Assembly (NCBI GenBank): GCA_949289145.1
Contig: CASEML010000097.1
Coordinates: 1 to 53,645, forward strand
Direction: 5' to 3'
Length of the DNA: 53,645 bases
Origin: an uncultured Eubacteriales bacterium
GTDB lineage: Bacteria; Bacillota; Clostridia; Lachnospirales; Lachnospiraceae
Shown here: positions 24,040 through 32,226 of the stretch, piece after piece
How positions within the stretch are numbered: position 1 is the stretch's first letter
How the letters are laid out: each line of letters starts with the position of its first letter
The notes under the pieces: model-generated
What the model was told of the DNA's origin: nothing
What the model saw: only the letters and a program-made list of their open reading frames with translations
Databases searched by the model: none
Translations under genes and position numbers: made by a program

Positions 24040-24330
24040 CTATATGGTCAGTTCAACTTGTTTTAAATATTTAGCATTTTTTTCACTGAAAGAGCAGTCT
24101 CTTCCGATTTCTCCTGCCACCTTCCAGCCAAGAATCAATACCCCAAAGCAGGGCAGAGCTGCAAACCACAAAAATATCATCCACGGAAGAAATCCCTGAT
24201 TTAACTCTAAGTTCTCCTCAATTACTTCTTTTCCCCAAAAAGGAAGTACATAAAAGCATAGTATTAATCCACAGATAAATACACCTATGATAATCCCTTT
24301 CAGCCATTTTGCAAGACTTTCCTGTTTCAT
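24040..24330 (-). CDS. DUF2975 membrane protein, apparently internally shortened
   Basis: About 96 residues with two membrane segments (GIIIGVFICGLILCFYVLPF and FLPWMIFLWFAALPCFGVLI), then GWKVAGEIGRDCSFSEKNAKYLKQVELTI. Relatives I recall are about 150-160 residues, continue after SFSKENAKLLK with two more membrane helices and end in a -DLTI tail. Here KYLK runs straight into QVELTI, suggesting an in-frame loss of about 55-60 residues that kept the tail and the coupling to the XRE gene. Start at 24330 preferred over TTG at 24345. Confidence 0.75.
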   Translation of the reverse strand: MKQESLAKWLKGIIIGVFICGLILCFYVLPFWGKEVIEENLELNQGFLPWMIFLWFAALPCFGVLILGWKVAGEIGRDCSFSEKNAKYLKQVELTI

Positions 24331-24348
24331 TTTCTGCACCCACAATCC

Positions 24349-25878
24349 TTATTCGTTATTTTTTACTGCACGGCCTGCAAGATATACAGATAAATTAAAT
24401 TTTCGCAGGCTGATTTCTTCATATTGTTCTTCTATAGTTTCCTTATAGTTCTGCTTTACAACATTCCCATAAAACGTTTCTTCCTCCTCAGGAACAAATT
24501 CCCACAATACAGGTGCCGCATCTATGGACAATTCTTCTGCCAGCAGATTCCATTCATAGCTGCTCATTTCCGGCTCAACGGCCATGTTATAACATGCCAC
24601 CCAGTAATCTGGTTTTGCAAAAGCAAACACCAGATAAAAGGCTGCTGCTGTAAGTATTGTGGATCTTAATAATTTTACTTTATCAACATACATAGAGGCG
24701 AGCAGCAATGCAAACAATACTGCAAGGCTTACTAAAAAATACAATACCACAATTCTAAGAAAAGTCAAATGATAAGCTTTCACATAGAGTATCATACGGT
24801 AAAAAGATGATGCCATCATTACATAAGTGCAGGCTGAAATCAACAGCAACAGCCTTCGCAGCGTTTTATTTTCCCGAAACCTGTATTTTCCTACCAAAAC
24901 CATAAGATAATTCAACAGGCTTACAAACAATAATTGGAAAAATCCCTGCCTTGCATATTGGGCATAAGTGAATTTTTCCAGCAGCTGCCAAATACCGCCC
25001 AAAAACAAATAACGTACCTGTACAAAACAGAACATAAGATATATCACCGCCACCATAACACTGACGGTAATTGCCACTACAGGTTCCCCTTTTTCCTCTT
25101 TCTTAGGTATCTGACGCAAGGAAGTCTTCATTCCGCCATATGCTACACCATAGAACCCGCAAAATGCTATCAAGAATACAAGAAATATCAAAATTCCCTG
25201 ACCAATCCAGTTAAGCTGCAACACATGTTTTAGCATTGCAGCAAACACATCATCTGCACTGACCAATAACAGCATAATGATACAGACCAATGGAATACCG
25301 CACAACAGACCAAGGGCTACATATTTTAAATTACTGTTTTTTTCCTCACAATTTTCTCTCCAATATTTGATATGATCCAGACTTTGGACGGAGGATATTA
25401 ATGTTTCACATCCCAACAAAACCAGATAACGCAGCCACTGTATTAAGTCTTTCCCCTGCATATCCATGTAACCCAGCAGGGTAAAGACCAGCATACCTAT
25501 AAGCACCAGCAGATGATTTATGCCATGTATCTGCCAATTGCCGGTAAATGCCGTAGACAAGGCTGCTAAGATCATGATTACTCCGCAGATATAATTTTCT
25601 CTTTTTAGGGATATTTGAAGATACCTAAAGACTGCCTTCATACACAGAAGATATGCAGCAACACAGATAACATAGGTATAACTATTCATGTTTTTATACA
25701 TACATATCACAAAAATAGCAGCAAACAAAATACCGACAACTGAAATCTGTCGGTATTTTTGTTTCCAGCGCTCCCTCTGCACACTTCCATCCTGCTTTGG
25801 AAGCGCCTGATTTAATATTCCACATACAAGAACACACACACATAACATCATGATAAACATAAATATGAAAATAATCAT
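24349..25878 (-). CDS. DUF4173 family membrane protein
   Basis: About 509 residues with roughly twelve membrane segments and a cytoplasmic or outer C-terminal tail of about 80 residues rich in Glu. The block FTYAQYARQGFFQLLFVSLLNYL (about 310-335) is the mark of the DUF4173 family. Function unknown. ATG at 25878 is favoured by GGGAGG upstream. It is the first gene of a seven-gene minus-strand operon ending with the HAD phosphatase; the promoter is at 25918-25946. Confidence 0.8.
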   Translation of the reverse strand: MIIFIFMFIMMLCVCVLVCGILNQALPKQDGSVQRERWKQKYRQISVVGILFAAIFVICMYKNMNSYTYVICVAAYLLCMKAVFRYLQISLKRENYICGVIMILAALSTAFTGNWQIHGINHLLVLIGMLVFTLLGYMDMQGKDLIQWLRYLVLLGCETLISSVQSLDHIKYWRENCEEKNSNLKYVALGLLCGIPLVCIIMLLLVSADDVFAAMLKHVLQLNWIGQGILIFLVFLIAFCGFYGVAYGGMKTSLRQIPKKEEKGEPVVAITVSVMVAVIYLMFCFVQVRYLFLGGIWQLLEKFTYAQYARQGFFQLLFVSLLNYLMVLVGKYRFRENKTLRRLLLLISACTYVMMASSFYRMILYVKAYHLTFLRIVVLYFLVSLAVLFALLLASMYVDKVKLLRSTILTAAAFYLVFAFAKPDYWVACYNMAVEPEMSSYEWNLLAEELSIDAAPVLWEFVPEEEETFYGNVVKQNYKETIEEQYEEISLRKFNLSVYLAGRAVKNNE

Positions 25879-25917
25879 AATTGCAATTTCCTCCCTTTGA
25901 TTTTCTTTTCTTACCAA

Positions 25918-25946
25918 AGAATACCATAGGTTTTTGTATTTTGCAA
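25918..25946 (-). promoter_or_regulatory. Promoter of the DUF4173-to-HAD operon
   Basis: Minus strand TTGCAA (25941-25946), 17-bp spacer, TATTCT (25918-25923), about 40 bp before the ATG at 25878. No palindromic operator is obvious. Confidence 0.5.
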
Positions 25947-25999
25947 TATATTTTTATCGAATTACAATAAATTATTATTTTTATTGATTAGTCCCCCAC

Positions 26000-28579
26000 T
26001 TAAAAGCTGTTTTTTACGATTTTGCTATAAGAACTATAAACCTTCTTTCCACCAATCTTCCGGTAGGTTCTAATCTTAAAGTAATATGTTTTCCCCGGAG
26101 TCAGTTTTTTCTTTGTATATTTTACTTTAGCACCCGAGGTAATGGTCGCAGTTTTTTTGTATCCACTGTTTTTTTTGCCGGACATATAGACTTGGTATCC
26201 GTCGGCATTCTTTACCTTTTTCCATTGGATAACCGCCTGCCCCTTCTTACCTTTCACTGATTTGATGGAAGGTGCCTTAGTTGCCGTTGCCGCTTTCACT
26301 GATTTTGAATATACTCCATAAGTTTTCTTCCCCTGATTTTGATGGAAAGCTCTCACTTTTACTTTATAATCTGTACCTGCAGAAAGGTTTTTAAAGGTAT
26401 ATCTGCTGCTTGTGGTTACAGCACTTTTTACCTGTCTGCTTCCTTTCCATAAGGAAACCTCATATCCTGAAACTCCCTGCTGCTTTTTAAAGGAGATGGT
26501 AACCTTGGTATTGGTGCCGGACACAAATTTTACTCCTGTCACCTGATGCGGTACAACCGCTGACGGCTGGGTAATGGTTGGCACCGCCGTTGCTGTGGAC
26601 TTCGGTGCAATACTGGGTTCTATTGCCGTTGTCACAGTCGGAATCGGGGTAATACTTGGCTGTACTTCCGTCCATGTTGGGATTACTGCTGTCGTTGGCT
26701 TTGGGGTATTGCTCGGTTCCTTTTCCTCAGCTGGAGGAATTGGGGTTTCCGTTGGCTCCGGGCTTATGCTTGGCTCCTCTTCCTTATCTGTCGGTAGCGG
26801 GGTTTCCGTTGGCTTTGGGGTATTGCTCGGTTCCTTTTCCTCAACTGTCGGAATCGGGGTTTCCGTTGGCTCCGGGCTTATGCTTGGCTCCTCTTCCTTA
26901 TCTGTCGGTAGCGGGGTTTCCGTTGGCTCTGGTGAAACAGTGACAGCCGGTGTAGGAATATTCGTAATCTGGCTGTCTGCCAAAATAGTAAATTCTAAGA
27001 TAGAAGTTCCTAAAAATGCATAATCTCCTTCTCCACTGATAAATGCCTGTGCTGTTCCCAATTGTTGGTTGCCGCTATAGGAAATTGTATAGTTTCCCTC
27101 CTGAGTTATCTCATTTCTTCCCTTTACCACATGAATGGCTAACTGAGCCCCCTCCGAATTGTATGGTATCTGATAACTGTCTGCATAGATACAAACCATA
27201 GGATAATATATGATATAACCTCCTGTGGTGGCATAAAAATAACTTCCTGTGTTTCGATATACACTTTCACTGGTGCTCGCCTCTGCTAATATACTTCTGC
27301 CATACTGACTTATCATATTAAGTGCTTCATTCAGTACTGTGCTGTTTTCAGAACGAATCTGCAGCAAATAATCCTGCCGTTCACTGCAGCCACTGATGGC
27401 ACGTTTCATAAATTCTGCAAATGCTGCTTCATCCTTCACATCCTGCTCCGTCACATTTAAGTGATAATAATTGTAATAGTTATAAGTATCAGCCACCGTC
27501 TCTGGAACATCATACATTCCCGGAAAGACCGAAGCTACATAAACATGATCCCCGAAAGATGAAGTATCACAATTATAATATAAATAACGTACACCATCAT
27601 GGTAAGTGCCGCTCCCTAAATCATCCCATGTAACATCTATATTATACCATTCTCCGTCCAGACAAACCAAATTCCATGCATGACCGCCTCCATCTCCATA
27701 GCCTACTGCGTAAATACTGTCTATTCCTGCATAATTTGCCAGCAGATGAAATGCTTTTGCATATCCTTCACACACTGCTTCTGTGCCATTAAAAACTCCA
27801 TCAATAGAATGGGCATATCCTGCATCCTGTGGTGTTTTCGTTCCCGGCACATAGGCATAGTCAATTGCTGATATAATCATATCATGAATCATCATTTCTA
27901 TCTGCATATCAGTCTTACCTTCTGCCTTGGCAGTATCAATTGCCTGCAGATAGGATACCAAGCCCTGTTCAATGCCCTCCTGTGTTTCTTGGCGGGTTTC
28001 CGCAGCTGCATAATCCTCTGACACTGCAGGATAAAAATTTATAATTTTTCCTTGGCTTATACTATAACTAAAATTTCCCGTCAGCCAGAATAATTCCGGG
28101 CAGTCCGCTTCCACAGCAAATAGCACCTGCTGTATTTGAGTTACATCTGTAAAATTATACTGCTGGAAATCAAAAGCCCCCCATACATAATTGGAATTCG
28201 ATCTGGAAATTGCTTCTTTATACTCATTGTGAAAACTGTATGCTGCTGTTTTTAACTGGCTGTAGCACGCCTGCTGCTGCGGTGTGCTCAAAGTGCTGTA
28301 TCCATAATCTGAACTGTAACCGGAATTGATTTCCGGTTCATTGTATTCTCCGCTATTATCACGCTCTGCAAAGAGTTCTTGCAGTTCTTCCGCCTCTGCT
28401 TTAGAAATCTGTTCTATTTCAGCAGGCAGTACGCCTCCTGACGGTTCCTGTATCTGTTCTGCAAGTTCACCGGAAACTGTTTCTTCTTTTGCATACACCC
28501 CAAAATCTGCCGCATTTCCGGCTATCAAAGTCACACATAATAACATGCCTGTTAATTTTGCTGTCCAAGTCTTCCTCAT
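26000..28579 (-). CDS. Secreted transglutaminase-like protein with Pro/Thr repeats and FN3 domains
   Basis: About 859 residues. Signal peptide (LTGMLLCVTLIAGNAADFGV), acidic spacer, then a transglutaminase-like domain with Cys270 (EAVCEGYAKAFH), His300 (GGGHAWNLVC) and Asp315 (WYNIDVTWDD), numbered from the ATG at 28579. Next comes a long linker of 19-residue units such as PEPTETPLPTDKEEEPSIS, then two FN3 domains and a basic end. Domain order equals that of the paralogue at 16023-18302, which has a much shorter linker. Probably surface associated. GGAGAAAGGAT precedes the ATG; the gene has its own promoter region, divergent from the FapA-like gene. Confidence 0.88.
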   Translation of the reverse strand: MRKTWTAKLTGMLLCVTLIAGNAADFGVYAKEETVSGELAEQIQEPSGGVLPAEIEQISKAEAEELQELFAERDNSGEYNEPEINSGYSSDYGYSTLSTPQQQACYSQLKTAAYSFHNEYKEAISRSNSNYVWGAFDFQQYNFTDVTQIQQVLFAVEADCPELFWLTGNFSYSISQGKIINFYPAVSEDYAAAETRQETQEGIEQGLVSYLQAIDTAKAEGKTDMQIEMMIHDMIISAIDYAYVPGTKTPQDAGYAHSIDGVFNGTEAVCEGYAKAFHLLANYAGIDSIYAVGYGDGGGHAWNLVCLDGEWYNIDVTWDDLGSGTYHDGVRYLYYNCDTSSFGDHVYVASVFPGMYDVPETVADTYNYYNYYHLNVTEQDVKDEAAFAEFMKRAISGCSERQDYLLQIRSENSTVLNEALNMISQYGRSILAEASTSESVYRNTGSYFYATTGGYIIYYPMVCIYADSYQIPYNSEGAQLAIHVVKGRNEITQEGNYTISYSGNQQLGTAQAFISGEGDYAFLGTSILEFTILADSQITNIPTPAVTVSPEPTETPLPTDKEEEPSISPEPTETPIPTVEEKEPSNTPKPTETPLPTDKEEEPSISPEPTETPIPPAEEKEPSNTPKPTTAVIPTWTEVQPSITPIPTVTTAIEPSIAPKSTATAVPTITQPSAVVPHQVTGVKFVSGTNTKVTISFKKQQGVSGYEVSLWKGSRQVKSAVTTSSRYTFKNLSAGTDYKVKVRAFHQNQGKKTYGVYSKSVKAATATKAPSIKSVKGKKGQAVIQWKKVKNADGYQVYMSGKKNSGYKKTATITSGAKVKYTKKKLTPGKTYYFKIRTYRKIGGKKVYSSYSKIVKNSF
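26700..26935. repeat. 57-bp tandem repeats encoding a Pro/Thr linker
   Basis: The core GGGTTTCCGTTGGCT recurs every 57 bp (near 26742, 26799, 26856, 26913). Units alternate in pairs, making a 114-bp higher-order repeat. They encode the spacer between the transglutaminase and FN3 domains. The number of units is likely to vary between strains. Confidence 0.85.
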
Positions 28580-28754
28580 ATCCTTTCTCCTCTCCATTGT
28601 GCAATTTGACGGTTTTATATTGATATTTTATCACTTTTCAGGTATTTTGACAATGGTTGCTTCGTTACAATGATATCTTTTTATTTCCCTTGACATTTTT
28701 ATGAAACTTATGCACAATAAACTTATCAAAATATGCAACAGAAGAGGTGAGAAA

Positions 28755-30326
28755 ATGGCAGACAATTACGAAGAAGAACTTTTTAAGGCAACTATGCGGG
28801 AAGTGGAGGATAGAATCCGCATCCGACGGGGAGATTCCATTGCATCTTTAGAGGCTGAGGCTGAAAATCCGTCTTCGGATATGTCAACCTCTAAACAAAA
28901 TACATCCATATCCCCTCAGCTGCTTACGGGACGACATTCTGACAGGGAAAAATTGAACTGCACCATAGATATTGCCGAAGATGCCATGGCTGCCTACTTA
29001 ATGTTGTATGGAAAATCCGATGGAGATTATACTTATGAAGAACTCCTGCAATATCTAAAGGAAAACGGAATTATATACGGAATCCGTGAAAAAGTGATAA
29101 AAAAGATGATTGAAGAACATCAATACTATGAGGAAATCATTGTTGCCAGAGGAACTTTATCTGCCAAAGGTAAAGACGGATATTTTGAATTTCATTTTAA
29201 CACCACGCCGGAAACCAAACCGATTGTTCTTCCGGATGGTTCTGTGGATTACAACAAACTGGGAAAGATCGAATTAGCAGAAACGGGACAGCTGTTAGCC
29301 ACATATCACAGTGCAGTTCCTGCCACAAACGGAACAGATGTGTTCGGGAACATTACCCCAATTCAAGAGGCCAGAGAGTTATCCCCTTTAAAAGGCAAAG
29401 GATTTGTGGTCACTCCAAACGGCAAAGAATATTATGCCTCTACGGAAGGGAAAATTTCATATTCCCCTGAGGATCATCAGCTGTCCATTACACCAGTTTA
29501 TATTATAGAAGGAAATGTGGACAATGCAACCGGAGATGTTCGTTTTAACGGGGATGTGCTGGTAAAAGGAAATGTATTTGCCAACACTACCATTCGTGCC
29601 ACTGGAAACATTACAGTAAATGGTCATGTGGAAACCGCCTATCTGTATGCGGGTAAAAATGTGATTTTAAAAAATGGTATGCAGGGTTCAGGAATAGGTA
29701 CCATCCATGCTAAGGGACAAGTTATGGCAAAGTTTTTAGAACAGACGATTGTGACTGCCGGCGGCAATGTAAGTGCAAATGCAATTTTAAACTGCACTAT
29801 TGAATCGGGCGCCCAAATCAATGTATCCGGCAATCGGGGCACCATTATCGGTGGCTCCACAAAAGCGGTAGAAAAGATTACTGCTTTTGCTTTGGGAAAC
29901 CGGGTAGGTGTAAAAACGAAATTAGTTGTAGGATTCGAAAAAGAATTTAAGGAAATTATCGCATTGTGTGACAGCGAACTTGCCAGTGCCAAAGACAGTT
30001 TGTTAGATGCTGAACGCACCGTTGCAAGACTGACAGCACAGCTAAAGAACAAGCCAAACCCAGAACTAGCAGAAGCAAAGGCAAAGGCTTTCCGGGATAA
30101 GATTACTTATCAGGCAAAGGTAAAAGAACTGACTACAAAACGCGAAGAATTAATTGACATACGTGAACGTTCCATTGACGGCACTGTGATTGTCAGCGGA
30201 CCAGTCAATGTGGGAACTACGGTGATTATAAATGGCATTACTGAGCAGTTGGTGTCAGAACGTAAAAATGTAAATTTTACCGCAAAGGGACGGGAAATGC
30301 GGGTTTATTCCAATAATCTAAAGTGA
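28755..30326 (+). CDS. FapA/DUF342 family protein
   Basis: About 523 residues. The centre (about 210-400) is the right-handed beta-helix of DUF342: DVRFNGDVLVKGNVFANTTIRATGNITVNGHVETAYLYAGKNVILKNG and GTIHAKGQVMAKFLEQ. The C-terminal part is a coiled coil (DSELASAKDSLLDAERTVARLTAQLKNKP) followed by a beta end. FapA is called flagellar assembly protein A, but no motility genes are present and DUF342 proteins occur in non-motile species, so the role is open. ATG at 28755 chosen for GAGGTGAGAAA. Ends in a strong terminator. Confidence 0.88.
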   Translation: MADNYEEELFKATMREVEDRIRIRRGDSIASLEAEAENPSSDMSTSKQNTSISPQLLTGRHSDREKLNCTIDIAEDAMAAYLMLYGKSDGDYTYEELLQYLKENGIIYGIREKVIKKMIEEHQYYEEIIVARGTLSAKGKDGYFEFHFNTTPETKPIVLPDGSVDYNKLGKIELAETGQLLATYHSAVPATNGTDVFGNITPIQEARELSPLKGKGFVVTPNGKEYYASTEGKISYSPEDHQLSITPVYIIEGNVDNATGDVRFNGDVLVKGNVFANTTIRATGNITVNGHVETAYLYAGKNVILKNGMQGSGIGTIHAKGQVMAKFLEQTIVTAGGNVSANAILNCTIESGAQINVSGNRGTIIGGSTKAVEKITAFALGNRVGVKTKLVVGFEKEFKEIIALCDSELASAKDSLLDAERTVARLTAQLKNKPNPELAEAKAKAFRDKITYQAKVKELTTKREELIDIRERSIDGTVIVSGPVNVGTTVIINGITEQLVSERKNVNFTAKGREMRVYSNNLK

Positions 30327-30331
30327 TTGTG

Positions 30332-30378
30332 ATACAAAATGCAGAACATAGTGTGCGGCTATGTCCTGCATTTTGTAT
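30332..30378. terminator. Bidirectional terminator
   Basis: ATACAAAATGCAG (30332-30344) pairs with CTGCATTTTGTAT (30366-30378), and an inner ACATAG/CTATGT extends the stem. It lies between the converging FapA-like and FliB-like genes. Confidence 0.8.
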
Positions 30379-30413
30379 ATGATTAGAAATCACTATTTTT
30401 CAGCAACTCCCTT

Positions 30414-31358
30414 TTAATTCCAAATACAATATAATAAATTTTCCAAAGAATATTCTTGCTGATATCCTATCATAACCTCCATCTCCTGCAGATTAGGATC
30501 TGAGTGTTCCATTTCTCTGGCAAAGCGGTGTACCAAATCCACTTGTCCACCAAAGGTAAGCTCTTTGCCATTCTTTATCCACAATGCCATGTCTGCCTCT
30601 TGAATGAACAGTGTATTTACCACTGCAAATCTAACTTTATCATACGGGTTTTTATCATAGACAGCTCCAGTGAAATACCCAAACAAAAAATAAACCATGA
30701 TTTGAGTGTATTGGTACTCTTGCTCTTTATAATACCTGGAAAACTCCTGTCTGTTTTTGTGATAAACATCTTCTCCCTGTTTGTACAAAAGACTTTCATA
30801 TTCTTTCAGCCGCTTTGTCCAGTTGTAATCTAAAACTTCCAGTTCATACAGATTGGCATATATTTTTTTCTTCGTTTCATAACTCTCCAGAGGACAGTCT
30901 TGATACTCTGCGAACTTTTCTGCCGCTTTTTTTTGAAATAATTTTTTTTCATATTCAGCCAGCAGATCATCAATTTCAAACAATCTGTCCTTATAAATTC
31001 TCCTTTGAATATCATGAGTAATAGCAAGCGCAAATGACAGGCGGTACTCTAAAGACAAGGCTTCCTTCTGCAGAATGTCCAGCAAAAACTCTCTTACCTC
31101 CTGTAATTTGGTAAACAGAAAAAAGTCAAATAGATCATCCTCATTCAGAAAAGCACAACGCTTCTTTGTCTGCTGAAAGGACTGCTCCTTCCAGTCAATA
31201 GAATTGTACAGCCGGCTGCCGAAACTTCCCGGATATTTTCTATATTTTTCCAATGTTTTATTATCAATCATAATACCCCAGCCGGCACAGCAGGTATTCT
31301 CGCAGTCTCCGGCGATGCATTGAAATTTTCTATAATAATCTGGATACGTGTATTCCAT
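30414..31358 (-). CDS. FliB family protein (lysine N-methylase-like), shortened
   Basis: 314 residues. The start YPDYYRKFQCIAGDCENTCCAGWGIMIDNKT has the C-x5-C-x3-CC cluster of FliB proteins, followed by KKRCAFLNEDD. In the family as I know it this continues through a second Cys-rich block (LC...LC.TCR.YPRH and a SVSCPE segment) before the FDDFLFTKL-like helix region. Here RCAFLNEDDL joins directly to FDFFLFTKLQEVREF, so about 80-90 residues with several metal-ligand cysteines seem to be missing. Salmonella FliB methylates flagellin; there are no flagellar genes here. AAGGAGAAAAAG precedes the ATG. Confidence 0.8.
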   Translation of the reverse strand: MEYTYPDYYRKFQCIAGDCENTCCAGWGIMIDNKTLEKYRKYPGSFGSRLYNSIDWKEQSFQQTKKRCAFLNEDDLFDFFLFTKLQEVREFLLDILQKEALSLEYRLSFALAITHDIQRRIYKDRLFEIDDLLAEYEKKLFQKKAAEKFAEYQDCPLESYETKKKIYANLYELEVLDYNWTKRLKEYESLLYKQGEDVYHKNRQEFSRYYKEQEYQYTQIMVYFLFGYFTGAVYDKNPYDKVRFAVVNTLFIQEADMALWIKNGKELTFGGQVDLVHRFAREMEHSDPNLQEMEVMIGYQQEYSLENLLYCIWN

Positions 31359-31390
31359 CTTTTTCTCCTTATCTTATTCCATCCAGTATC

Positions 31391-32137
31391 TTATAAATTC
31401 AGCACTCTTTGCAGCATTTTTTCTGAAAATCTATTTTCTTCCAGTTTTATGATACTTTCTTTTTCCGAAACTGCCAGACTTTCAGGACAAAAAGCTATGT
31501 CTGCCGCTAAAAGCATTGGTTCATCAAAACAACTGTCTCCTGCCGCAATAAAATAATTTTCTTCTCCCACATATTTACGAAAACGCTTTAAAGAAGAACC
31601 TTTATCCAATGTCTTTGGAAAAATATACACTTTCACTCCGTTACTGCTGATATATGTGGTATCAGTATCCAGCCCTTCTTTCAGTCTTTTCATGGTTTCT
31701 TCCACATTACTACTTTTTGTGAACACGCACAATTCGTCTACTTTCCTTACATCAAAGCATACGTTCTCATCTTTTTTTAGTATTTGAATCCCTTTCTCCA
31801 TTTCTTCTTCTGCATAACAGACAATTTCTTTTGTTTCCCGCAGCCATTCTTCATTGATTTTATTATGTTCTAACAGAATCCCTCCATTAGCCACCATTGC
31901 ATATTTTATTTTCACATGACTACCAAAATTGATTCGGGAATATTGTTCCAGAGAACGGGTCGTTAACGGAACCAGTTCTTTTGCCGCCGACACTTCCTGC
32001 AATAATTTGTGAGAAACTTTACTCATATAAGAAAGTTCCTTCCCCTCCTTGGTTTCCACCAATACTTTTTCCTTTCCAATATCACGTCGATATGAGTAAA
32101 TCAACGTATTATCCAAATCCGAACAAAAATAAATCAT
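31391..32137 (-). CDS. HAD family phosphatase of Ter clusters
   Basis: 248 residues. MIYFCSDLDNTLIYS is motif I with both Asp; LVPLTTRSLEQYSRI is motif II; the C-terminal half has KTLDKGSSLKRFRKYVG (Lys) and AAGDSCFDEPMLLAADIAF (motif IV), in the Cof/sucrose-phosphatase-like style with a C2-type cap. HAD phosphatases of this kind are a constant part of the Ter-associated biosynthetic module. It lies at the left end of the Ter cluster, behind a terminator, so it may be transcribed on its own. AAGGAGAAATGA precedes the ATG. Substrate unknown. Confidence 0.85.
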   Translation of the reverse strand: MIYFCSDLDNTLIYSYRRDIGKEKVLVETKEGKELSYMSKVSHKLLQEVSAAKELVPLTTRSLEQYSRINFGSHVKIKYAMVANGGILLEHNKINEEWLRETKEIVCYAEEEMEKGIQILKKDENVCFDVRKVDELCVFTKSSNVEETMKRLKEGLDTDTTYISSNGVKVYIFPKTLDKGSSLKRFRKYVGEENYFIAAGDSCFDEPMLLAADIAFCPESLAVSEKESIIKLEENRFSEKMLQRVLNL

Positions 32138-32176
32138 TCATTTCTCCTTTATCAGCCAAGTACATTTATTACCGCA

Positions 32177-32213
32177 TAAAATACGGCATATAACACATGG
32201 GTATATGCCGTAT
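32177..32213 (-). terminator. Terminator of the Ter operon
   Basis: Minus strand: ATACGGCATATA pairs with TATATGCCGTAT (arms 32181-32192 and 32202-32213), followed by TTTTATG. It lies 14 bp after the P-type ATPase stop and separates the HAD gene. Confidence 0.75.
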
Positions 32214-32226
32214 CGCTTTTCACATA

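Noticed and set aside
26700..26935. Possible CRISPR-like array of 57-bp repeats
   Set aside because: Units are contiguous, without unique spacers, and encode a Pro/Thr linker in frame.
26574..27023. 149-codon Gly/Val/Ser-rich plus-strand frame
   Set aside because: It is the antisense reading of the Pro/Thr repeats in the transglutaminase/FN3 gene; its low complexity follows from those repeats.
28755..30326. Flagellar role for the FapA-like protein and the FliB-like protein
   Set aside because: No flagellar or chemotaxis genes are in the window and both families occur in non-motile species; only the family names point to flagella.
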